Source: Pyropia yezoensis (taxonomy: Eukaryota; Rhodophyta; Bangiophyceae; Bangiales; Bangiaceae). Taken from it: 64,000 bases of DNA. This document shows, in pieces, positions 43,613 through 52,812 of this stretch. The stretch covers positions 1 through 64,000 of the forward strand of contig CM020618.1 of NCBI GenBank assembly GCA_009829735.1, in the 5' to 3' direction. A program made the translations under genes and the position numbers. Position 1 is the first letter of the stretch. The number at the start of each line of letters is the position of its first letter. The notes under the pieces were generated by a model. It did not search any database and was not told where the DNA came from. It saw only the letters and a list, made by a program, of their open reading frames with translations.

Positions 43613-44105
43613 TGTGGTGATGGTTGGCGGCCGTGGCCCGTGCCCGGCATTGGGGTGCGGTGGACTACGCTATCCACACGTGAGAGAGGGATTTCTGATG
43701 GGTTTTTGCATACTTGTGAGGGACTTGATTTGAGAGAATTTGAGTGTGAGATTAGTGAGTGGGAATAGAATTAGTAGTGATATTGGCCCCCGACCTGACG
43801 AGGTTAGACTCGGGTCGGGGCCACTCGGGGTTATGGGGGGGCTACCTGGCCAACGTGCCGAGGCTCCCCCAGATGCACGTTAAGAGGGACAGCGAGGCGC
43901 CCTTGGCCCGCGCCCTCAGGAAAAAGACAACTGCGCGTTTGCTTTCCTCTTCCCCGTGTGCACTACCGTGCGTATCTGTTTGCTCTGCGAGCAGGCACGT
44001 GAGGCAACAGGCATACCATTCTCGCAGTTTCCCTTTCTATGTTACCTGTCCCTTTCCCCCGAGGGATATAGACACGTGTCTGAGAGGATCGAGTTTTATA
44101 CCACA
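43613..44105 (+). repeat. 5' LTR of element C
   Basis: 493 bp with a 6-bp terminal inverted repeat, TGTGGT at 43613 and ACCACA ending at 44105. The primer binding site begins four bases later. The expected target-site copy is CGCCG (43608-43612). The right edge is secure; the left edge rests on the inverted repeat and on the point where the transposase frame is interrupted. Confidence 0.7.
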
Positions 44106-44109
44106 TATT

Positions 44110-44127
44110 TGGTGGAGCAGCAGGGGA
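44110..44127 (+). promoter_or_regulatory. Primer binding site of element C
   Basis: The same 18 bases as in elements A and B, four bases after the LTR end. Complementary to a tRNA 3' end with acceptor strand CTGCTCC, A, CCA. Confidence 0.87.
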
Positions 44128-44317
44128 TGATTGGAGTGTTTGAGAAGAGACATTTGGGAGCAGCGGTTGGGTTGTTCCTGTTCTGTCTTTTTCTGTGGTT
44201 TGGGAATTATTTGCACCCGTTCACGGAAATCCCATTCCTGGCTCTCCAACCCCTCTCTTGTGGTCTGGCGATCTTTGGACACGCAGGCAACTGGACTGTG
44301 GCTGTCAAGAGACCAAC

Positions 44318-46078
44318 ATGGCTACCCTCCCTGGCACGACGGTGCCCGAAGGGGTAGACCCCGCGTCCCTTGACGCATCCCTGGTCACCGCGGGGGACGG
44401 TGCCCAACCCGGCGTTCTCCCTACGGGTGAAGCAGACGTGGGTGTGACATCCGGTAGCGGACTGGAGTCCACAGGCGGCCAAGCACCACCTGCTCCCGTT
44501 CCTCCGGCTGTTCCTCCTGTGGGAGCCACCCCGGGGTCAAGGGCGTTTGAGTCCGCTCGCAGCAGACGTCTCCCTCCTGTCGGTTCTACTCCTCATCCTC
44601 CAGGGATAGCCCCTGGTGTGTTTACTCCTGGACCCACACATGGAAGTTGGGTGTATACACCTCTTCCTGTGGGCACTAGCGATGCCAGAGGCACCGTTGT
44701 GACTGGTTCTACGGGTCTCCCTGAGACCTCGACTCCTGGGACCGGCCAAGCTTTTCCTCCCCTTGCATCCTATGGGGCGGGGAGCTCCAAGACCGGTAAC
44801 CGGAGCAGCCGAAGGCGTCGGCGTCATCGCCGTCGCTCTAGCACCAGCGATACCAGTTCCTCCAGCTCTGAGGAGGGATATGATTGGGATGCATCTCCCG
44901 GTCCCACCCGGCGCAGGCTAGTCGAGTTTGACTTCCCTGCCCACCAAGTGGGAGATGCCACCCTGAACAAGGTCACGTATTGGGGTAACTACCGGCTGGA
45001 GAACCAAGACCAAGGTTACACCCGGATGATGGCCAAGAATATGGCGTCCCTGAACCGGCGAATGCAGCCGAGCTTCGGGGGACATCCTAAGTTTTCCGGG
45101 AAGAGACCGGCGCTTATCTTTGCCTTCCTGCGCCGGTTTGTCAAGGCATGCAATGACAACGATGTGTCCGAGGGCAAGGCTCTCTACCTCCTGGTTAACT
45201 TCATGACCGGAGAAGCGGAACAGCGGTTTGCACAGGTTCTACCAGACTCTGCCGGACACATTGTCGGACGTACCGTCGCGAGTTATCCCGAGGCGGTCAA
45301 CTGGCTCCTGTCCAACTACGCTGACGCGGACTCCCTGCGTAAAGCAGTCGGCAGGCTGAACCGGGCAACCATGGAAAGACAAGAGACTCCAGAGGCGTTC
45401 GCCCGTCGTGTCCGGGAGATGAGCGATGCTTGTGGCAACGTTTACCCTGAGGACAGGCTCAAGATGATCTTCTCGGAAGGGCTTCCTGCATATCTTCAAG
45501 TGGATGCGGAGAACTACAACCAGGAACATCAAGAACATACCTTCCAGCAGTTGATGGCCTACACCCAGGGCAAGCACCGGCAAGCCAGGGCCCTCCAGGC
45601 TCCCATGGTATCAACTCCCAAGCCGTTGTCGCGAGTTCGACCCGGACCCGACAAGTATAAGGGAGGTGATAGCCCTGTACCGGTACTCGCAGTTGGCGAG
45701 ACCTCACCCATGGGGTCAGGGGACAAGTGGGGCGGCTTCGTTTCTAAGGAGCAACCATACCTGGTCGCCCCCAAGCAAGTCAAGAACCAGCGGTTCCGGT
45801 CTTGTTGGCTGTGCCAGAAGGAGGATCACATGTCCTACCAGTACCCGACCATTCCCAAGGACCTCCAGGAGAAACTCAAGCGTCAAGGACTGGTGTTTGC
45901 AAAGGCGGTCAACTGGGCTGACCGGCGAGCACCCTCCAAGATGGACCAGGCACAGGTACACGCAATCCGAGTGGCAACCTTACAGAGCATCACGGAGGCT
46001 CTGGCAAGGGAAGCTCCTACGGACTTTGACCTGGAGACCGAAACCTCTAAGGACTCCTCGGACCCGGGAAACGAGTAG
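44318..46078 (+). CDS. Element C Gag polyprotein
   Basis: An uninterrupted 586-residue protein. ATG 44318 is preferred over the GTG upstream because it starts a typical leader (MATLPGTTVPEG). Residues ~1-160 are Pro/Gly/Thr-rich, followed by a basic Arg/Ser patch (SSRRRRRHRRRSS) and an acidic Ser cluster. The capsid-like Gag domain spans roughly residues 255-430 (FAFLRRFVKACNDNDVSEG; NWLLSNYADADSLRKAV; FARRVREMSDACG). A zinc knuckle near residue 500 reads CWLCQKEDHMSYQY: C-x2-C-x4-H is present but the last Cys is Tyr, so RNA packaging might be impaired. It ends at 46078 in a frame different from pol. Confidence 0.88.
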   Translation: MATLPGTTVPEGVDPASLDASLVTAGDGAQPGVLPTGEADVGVTSGSGLESTGGQAPPAPVPPAVPPVGATPGSRAFESARSRRLPPVGSTPHPPGIAPGVFTPGPTHGSWVYTPLPVGTSDARGTVVTGSTGLPETSTPGTGQAFPPLASYGAGSSKTGNRSSRRRRRHRRRSSTSDTSSSSSEEGYDWDASPGPTRRRLVEFDFPAHQVGDATLNKVTYWGNYRLENQDQGYTRMMAKNMASLNRRMQPSFGGHPKFSGKRPALIFAFLRRFVKACNDNDVSEGKALYLLVNFMTGEAEQRFAQVLPDSAGHIVGRTVASYPEAVNWLLSNYADADSLRKAVGRLNRATMERQETPEAFARRVREMSDACGNVYPEDRLKMIFSEGLPAYLQVDAENYNQEHQEHTFQQLMAYTQGKHRQARALQAPMVSTPKPLSRVRPGPDKYKGGDSPVPVLAVGETSPMGSGDKWGGFVSKEQPYLVAPKQVKNQRFRSCWLCQKEDHMSYQYPTIPKDLQEKLKRQGLVFAKAVNWADRRAPSKMDQAQVHAIRVATLQSITEALAREAPTDFDLETETSKDSSDPGNE

Positions 46079-47334
46079 GGCAGGCGCTCTCCCCAAGTGT
46101 CTTCCCGAATCTCCGACGGCAGGGTACTTCTACCTGTTCTCCCCTTGCGTGCCGGGAGAAAGGACGGCAGTTACCCGCTCAACCGGTAGCCGCCTGGACA
46201 CCCTGTTTGTTCAAGGGGACATTGCTCGTCCTGCGTAAAGAAAACCTGAAGATTAATGCTCGTATGCGTGTGGGGGATAGCCTCCCCCAAGCTGTTACGC
46301 CGGTGGTTGACACGGGAGCCGGACCAAGCGTCATCACTGAGAACCTGTTACCTCCGGGCTGGCGTCGACATGCCTGGAGAGCGCCTACCCGGACCCATAT
46401 CGTCGACGCTTCGGGTCAAACCCTACGACCGCTTGGCCGTTTTTCCTGTCGCCATTTCTATGTCAACAATGGACCAATGCTTTTTCCCTTTCTAGTAGTC
46501 AAGACCCTATCAGTCCCCCTCATCCTAGGCTGGGACTTTCAGAAGCAGCATGTCAAGAGCATTCCTACCCGGAGAAGGGAAGGTCCAGTTCAACCATGGG
46601 TTTGTGTCACCGGTATTGGAGCATCTGGACGCCAAGGTTCGTGTAGCCAAGAGCAAGAGGGAACGCATCCCACCCTCTACCTTGACTCTCTTCAAACCGG
46701 TGCTCCTACCTCCTCGCTCGGGAGACCAAGGTTCAAGTAACGACCCGGATTGCAGGTCAATGCCTGATCTACGGACGTAAGGAATTTCTGGCGAAAACAC
46801 CGGTTATCCTTGGCCCACGGACATCACAAGAAGGTAGAAAGGCACACCCCGTTCCCGGTGCTCATCGTCAACGTGAGCCGGAAGCCAATAACCCTCGCCA
46901 AGGGCACCCGAGTTTGGTACAGCAGAGCCTTACCGGGGATCCGCCCGTGCTATGAGGCAAGGAAGACCTCCTGAACCTGCAACAAGAACTGGCATCCAAC
47001 TTGACGGCCTTAGACGTACCTCCGAAACAAGAGCAGGCTGGCAGCGCTACTCCGAAACCCGAACAAGCACCACCCGGGATGCCGAAGGTCAAGCAAGAAA
47101 AATGTCCCTCCCGACTTGAAGGAGGCGCTGGAGAAGCTTCTCCAGGAATATCGGCACCTGTGGTCGGGAGAGCTGGGCAAGATGGACGCCACTCTACACC
47201 GGATTTCAACTCAAGCCGGAAGCTAAACCAGTGCACATGCTACCATATCGGGCTGGACCTCATCGCCGGGATGAGATTGAGAAGCAGGTTAACCAGATGC
47301 TCAAGATGGATGTTATCGAGCCGTCTGATGGCGA
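46079..47334 (+). pseudogene. Element C protease and linker, frameshifted
   Basis: The 46207-46740 frame has the retropepsin DTG at 46309-46317 (VVDTGAGPSVITENLL) and the C-terminal strand VPLILGWDFQKQH. From 46741 to 47334 the linker between protease and RT is spread over several phases with stops; recognisable fragments include PRTSQEGRKAHPVPGAHRQR-like and NVSRKPITLAKGT stretches in separate frames. No intact frame connects Gag to RT. Confidence 0.7.
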
Positions 47335-47643
47335 GTGGGCTTTCCCGGTGGTAGCCGTCCCGAAACCGGCGGTCACTTCCGTTTCTGCGTTGACTACCGG
47401 CGCCTGAACGAGATGACAGTCAAGGACGTATACCCGATACCCCGGATGGATGATTGCCTCGACTTTCTTGGTGATGCCACCCTCTTCTCGACGCTGGATT
47501 GTAATGCCGGTTTACTGCAGATCCCTCTGGCTGACGAGGACAAGGACAAGACCACCTTCACGTGCCACCTGGGACTTCCGGTGCAAGCGTCTTCCTTTTG
47601 GTCTCACCAATGCTCCGGCAACCTTCCAAAGAGCCATCGACAT
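47335..47643 (+). pseudogene. Element C reverse transcriptase, N-terminal part
   Basis: Contains the RT blocks GHFRFCVDYRRLNEMTVKD, YPIPRMDDC and FSTLDCNAG, then LLQIPLADED where relatives have YWQIP. The YW-to-LL change is produced by an inserted T and a missing G within six bases, so it may be a paired base-calling error. A shift near 47585 moves coding into the phase of FGLTNAPATFQRAID just before the gap at 47644. Confidence 0.85.
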
Positions 47644-48143
47644 NNNNNNNNNNNNNNNNNNNNNNNNNNNNNNNNNNNNNNNNNNNNNNNNNNNNNNNNN
47701 NNNNNNNNNNNNNNNNNNNNNNNNNNNNNNNNNNNNNNNNNNNNNNNNNNNNNNNNNNNNNNNNNNNNNNNNNNNNNNNNNNNNNNNNNNNNNNNNNNNN
47801 NNNNNNNNNNNNNNNNNNNNNNNNNNNNNNNNNNNNNNNNNNNNNNNNNNNNNNNNNNNNNNNNNNNNNNNNNNNNNNNNNNNNNNNNNNNNNNNNNNNN
47901 NNNNNNNNNNNNNNNNNNNNNNNNNNNNNNNNNNNNNNNNNNNNNNNNNNNNNNNNNNNNNNNNNNNNNNNNNNNNNNNNNNNNNNNNNNNNNNNNNNNN
48001 NNNNNNNNNNNNNNNNNNNNNNNNNNNNNNNNNNNNNNNNNNNNNNNNNNNNNNNNNNNNNNNNNNNNNNNNNNNNNNNNNNNNNNNNNNNNNNNNNNNN
48101 NNNNNNNNNNNNNNNNNNNNNNNNNNNNNNNNNNNNNNNNNNN
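47644..48143. other. Assembly gap (500 N)
   Basis: Exactly 500 N between element C and the helicase array. Orientation and distance between the two sides are not proven. Confidence 0.99.
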
Positions 48144-50557
48144 CCAAAAGCCACTCCCCGCAGGGTCGTACCCGCCAGTGAGCTCCCGGAAGAGGGAAAA
48201 GATATCGGCGTGAAGGCTCTCTAGGCGGCGGCCGAGCTCCCGGGTGCTCATGTGCAGCTGCGCTCCCAACAGGGTGCCGCAAACGGGGCGCCCTTGAGCC
48301 GGTGACCCCACCGTGACAGGGCGCGCATGCGACGGGTCGTCACACGGGAGAAAAGACGGGCGCCATTGTTTCGCTCCGCCCAATGGCCTCGGCCATGCCC
48401 GACAGGTGGACAACGTAGGCGGCCGCCGTGACCCGGGAGGGGTCAGACTTGCGCGCAATCGCGGCAAACAATTCGTCAGACGACGCCTCGCTATGTGCCA
48501 TGTAGTAGAGGGTGTTGGTGATCTTGATGGAGAAGAGCAACGCAGCAGTCAGGCGCTGCGCGTTGCCGGCGTCGGCGTACCGGGCGGGGTCGGTGCGGCC
48601 AAGACCGAGGGAGCCGTACACCACCGCGAGAAAAGGCATCACCAGCTCGACGTCCGACTGGCCTTTGCAGGCTGGGTCGCCCCGCCGGGCACGGGGGTCG
48701 TACTCCTCGTGAAAGAGGGCGAGCAAAAGGGCCTGAAAGAGAGGCTCCGTGTCCGCGGCGGGGGAGGCCAAAGGGGAACCCAGCAAAGGCCCTTGGGCAC
48801 CTTGACCTCTGTTACCGCCGCCAGCGGAGGCCACCTCTTGAGCGTCGAGCGCCACGGTGAGAGCGTCAGCGGCCGAGATAGATGAGGCCGATAACGTGGG
48901 GAGACGCCGGTCGTCTGCGACAATGTCTGCGGCGCAGCGGTGCCCGAGGCGCACAATGTCCATGACCACCAAGAGCAGGATGGACGTGTCCCGAACGTAC
49001 CGCTGAACAGTGCCGGGCCGGAGGTTGACGTGGAAGGCTCGGCCGCTGTCGTCGCGGCCGACGACAGACGCATTTTACGCGACAGCACCGAGGCGCTGCG
49101 GCTACGAAGAAACGCAATGCAGCGTCCGTCGCACGCTGGATGCCGGCGCGGAGCGCCACGTACATGGGACGGTCGCAATGTTGACGACCCTCTGGGCCTT
49201 CCACATCGAGCAGCGAAAAGTGGTCCGCCACGGCAGCGGCGGTCCAGCCAAGGTCCTTGAGAGAGACGTCGTACCGCTCCATGTGCAGGAGGCCCCCCGC
49301 CTCGGTGTCATTGGTTGCCTCGGATGAGGGCAGCCGTTCCAGCGGGGAGCCGAGAGTCGAAGACGCGCCAAGAAATGCATCCAAACACACACGCTGGTTG
49401 ACTTGAGGGGGCGGCACCTGCGGTGTGTCGTCGACTCCAGAGGCGGCAGCGGCAGCGGCGGCGGCGTCGGCGGCGGCGTGGGGAGCAGGGGGCACGGGAG
49501 CGCCAAGGGCGGTGGGGAGCAGAGCACCTGCCGCGACTCGGACGTGCACCGCACCTGAGGCCGCTTGGGATGGCACCCCGCAAGAGACAGGGAAGAAGCA
49601 CGTTTTGTTGCCCCGCTTGAGCGTCTGACCAGACACAATGTAAAAGCGCTTGTTGCCGCACGCGTCGGTAGGGTCACTCGCGGATGCAGGCGACGCAGAG
49701 GACGGCCGCGGAGTTCCCGACGCCCTGCGGGTAACCGTCTTGTGCACGCCCTGTGCGCTCGGCGCCATCGAGCGGCAGGTGTAGCACGCGTGGAGCCCCG
49801 TACAAATGGAAAGGGCAGGAACCGCTGGTAGGTGAGCGGCGGCGGGGCCAGCGGGCCAGGCACGGAGGGAGTAGCGCTCTCTGAGCCCAACTTGGCCGCC
49901 AGTCGGCTCGACAGCCAGGGCTGCACGCGCGGCGGCAATGCCCACCGTCTGAACACTGGCCAGGCGGGCGGCCACGCCGCTGTCCTCAGAACCAGTCGCC
50001 TGGGCGTCGGCGCAGCCCATCTTTTCCACAGCTGCCTTGTGCGGCCCACCGCGGACATGGTGACCAAGCAGGGCGCCGTCCAAAAACGTAGTGTCACACG
50101 GGATGCACACCACACTGTGGGCATCAGACCAAATGTAAAAAAAAATTTCCGTGTCCGCGAGGTTGTAGGGGGCGTCGTACGCAGTGGACGTAGGAACACG
50201 CGTCGAGCCATCCTCCTCAGCATCAACGGGAGCACGAATAGGGGCGGCCGCCGTGGCAGGGCCACCACCGTCGGCGGTCAGCGCGGAGACAGGGACAGGG
50301 TCAGTGGCGACCACATCGGCTGCAGCTGAGGCAGGGGCACGGACAGTGGCCAGAGCGCCGACAGAGGTGGCACCCAGAGGACGCGCAAGAGAAAGGGCGA
50401 CAGCCTGGGCTGAGACAGGCACAGCGCGCGGCGAGACAGGCGGAGGAGCGGAACGAAGTACAGCAACAGAAGAGGGGGCCGCCGCAGGGGCAGCCAGAGA
50501 AGCGACAGGCGAGCTGCCTTCCTCAGGGTCGGTGGAGTTCGGGACGGCTGTAGACAT
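48144..50557 (-). pseudogene. Telomere-linked-helicase-like gene, copy 1 (N-terminal part, frameshifted)
   Basis: Same start as copy 2 (ATG 50557) and nearly the same protein for ~480 residues, including both zinc fingers. Compared with copy 2 it lacks one base near 49120 and another near 49055, and has an extra base near 48355, so the frame leaves the true one at residue ~480. The part beyond 48144 (rest of the gene) is replaced by the gap. Whether this is real decay or consensus error cannot be told from one sequence. Confidence 0.8.
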
Positions 50558-52812
50558 GGTGGGTTGGTTGTGATGAAAGCTCCAGGGCGGGGGGACCGAT
50601 GCCGGTTAAAGGGGTCGTCAAGGCCACTGTCGCGGAGGGTGCTTCACCGGAGGAGAAAGATACAGAGGGCGATACGCACAGCAGGAGATTAGGCAAGCGC
50701 CGAGAGGAAGACGTGTGAGAGACTGGGCTGTGGTGGAGTGGGTGGTGGGGTGGGCGGCAGGTTCCGTTTTTCGGCGCGAAACTGGGCCGCCATGTAACGG
50801 TCAACGGCGGTGCGCGACTGACCTGTAGGCGGGCACATCGCAGCTTCCGTTTCGTGGCGCGAAACTGAGCCGTTCTGTCACCGATAACGGCAGCGGTGCT
50901 TCGGAGGCGAGTTGATCCCGTTGGTCTTGTCGAGCTCGCGCGCGCACGAGAGAGCCGTTTTTCTTGGAGGGTCGAATGGGGGCCCCGCGCGGGAGGCGTT
51001 CACTCTTTCCGAGGATGAACGCCACCGGGCAGCCAATCAGATGTCTTGAATCGCAGCGTTCATCGTTGAAAAGGATGGGCGCGGCGGGCGTCCATCGTTG
51101 AAAAGGATGAACAGGGGTCTACTTGTCGTACTGTAAATAAGCCATGCGGTGCGGGACCAACTGCAGATGGGCGGGCGGGGAAAAGGAGCTCCGAGGAGGG
51201 ACGTTACAGTGCGGTAAAGTGTGGGGCCGCGCGGGGGCCGCCCTCACGAGGGGTCTGGCAGTTGTGCGTGGCAAGGGCAGGGTGGAGAGGGGGGGGAGGG
51301 GAATGAGGAGGTGAATGTGGGACGGGGTGGAGAATCAGGATGAGGTGGTCGGACTGGGGATCGGTGGTAGGGGAGTGCCGCGAAAGTGCGAGGGGGGCGA
51401 CTGAATCATGTACTATCGATGAGTGCGTGAGGCGAGCGGGAGGAAGGGAGGTCGGGGGGACAAGTTGGGGGTCGGAAAAGGCCAGGGTCTGCTAGAGTTT
51501 GGGTAGAGGCGTCTGTAAAGGGGGGGGGAAGATAGTGGTAGAGGACTGGTGGGGTGCGTGTGGAGGAAGGGAAGTCAGGTTCTCGCGGGAGTGGGGGGGG
51601 AGCGGGGCAGCGGGGGTGCCACACAAGCGGGGCGGTGGGTGAGGCACGGGGGACGATTTCGTGGGACAAGGGGGGGCAACGGGGAAAAGAAAGGACGTGT
51701 ACGAACGCGGCGAGGAAAGGGGACGCTGGAAAGGATCGAATCGAAGGGGTCCGAGGGAGGCGACCTCAGCAAAGAATGACTATGCGCAAGGGCGGGGGAG
51801 GACGGGGAGAAGGGGGGCGAGTGGGCGGGGGTGGGAGGTGACGCGGTAGAAGGGAAGAAAAAAGAGGGACGGCTGGGAGACGGGGGGGCCGGGGGGGTGG
51901 GTGGGGGCGGCAGGGGCGTCAAAGGACTTTGGGCGGGGGGGGCTGTGGAGGGCGGCAGGGGTGTGAAGGGACTTTGTACAAACACGGGGTCGCTGGCCGT
52001 GAGCGGGGGAGTCCGCGGGAATGGGGGCAGCTGGGGTGGAGCGGGGGGAATCGGGTGGACGGGACGAAGACAAAGGGCGGGGGGGTGACTTGGCGGAGGG
52101 GGGGGGACAGGGCTTAGGGGGCGGGACCGGGCGGAGGAGGGGGAACGGTGTGGAGAGCGGGGGAAGGCGCGGACTGAGGCCCGGGGGGAGACCAAGGGCC
52201 GGAGAGGATACAGGGGGAAGGGGGAGGGCAGGGGAGAGAGAGAGGGCTCTGAGGGGTGGGAGGGGGGCGGGGTGGGGCGGCTGGGGCGTAAAAGGACTAT
52301 GTGCAAAGACGGGGTCGCTGGGGGTGAGCGGGGGAGTCCGTGGGGATAGGGGGAGATGGGGGGCGCTGGGAGTTGGGGGTCGGGGGGATTAACGAGGGGC
52401 GGGGTGTGACGGGGAGGGACGGGGGAGTGACGGGGAGGAGGGGGGGGGGCGGGGCGGGGTCGGGTTGAGACAGGGCGGACGGAGGGGCACGGGGCGTGGA
52501 GGGGGGACAGGGCGGAGGAGGGGGACCGGGGCGGAGAGGAGGGGTCTGGGCGGAGAGGAGGGGACGGGGTCTGGGCGGAGAGGAGGGGACGGGGTGAGGG
52601 GGAGGCTTACAGGGGCGTTTATCGTACTGTTTCGGGGGAAAACTCGAAGGGCGAATCGATGCACACAGCTCGGAATCGATGGACGCCCGGACAGGCCATT
52701 CAGAGCACCCCCCCAGGATTGGCTGGAATCGAGGTGTCCATCAAATTGAAACACTGGCCGGAATGGGTCAAAACGGCCGCCCGCCCATCGATTTTTTGTA
52801 GAATATACATAT
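50558..52812. other. Spacer between helicase copies 1 and 2, with G-rich tract
   Basis: 2.2 kb with no believable gene. Nearest the gene (50558-51130) is sequence of mixed composition with paired E2F-like sites and a repeated CATCGTTGAAAAGGATG (51061 and 51093). From ~51170 to 52610 the plus strand is extremely G-rich, with many runs of five or more G, and with a repeated block (GGACTTTGTACAAACACGGGG at ~51970, a variant at ~52295). The last ~190 bp (52620-52810) is again mixed and ends at the helicase breakpoint. Long open frames here (Pro/Ser-rich on the minus strand) follow from skew. Confidence 0.75.
50773..50864. promoter_or_regulatory. Two E2F-like sites upstream of helicase copy 1
   Basis: GGCGCGAAA at 50773-50781 and 50856-50864, the complement of TTTCGCGCC, which is the E2F/DP consensus. 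Both sit in a ~28-bp direct repeat (TTCCGTTT..GGCGCGAAACTG.GCCG). They lie 216 and 299 bp upstream of the ATG at 50557. Confidence 0.45.

Larger units (their letters stand above)
43613..47643 (+). mobile_element. Element C: Ty3/gypsy LTR retrotransposon, 3' part in assembly gap
   Basis: A third plus-strand Ty3/gypsy element with LTR, primer binding site, a complete gag frame, a protease and the beginning of RT. It is cut by the gap at 47644. Gag is intact over 587 codons whereas pol is broken by several shifts between 46079 and 47340. Gag is related to that of element A but the two are well diverged. Confidence 0.92.

Noticed and set aside
48313-50573. Open frames on the plus strand opposite the helicase genes (also 55177-57424)
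   Set aside because: They are shadows of the minus-strand gene in GC-rich DNA and have no motif of their own.
52800-52812. Short AT-rich stretch as a terminal inverted repeat of a DNA transposon
   Set aside because: No matching inverted copy was found at the other end of the unit.
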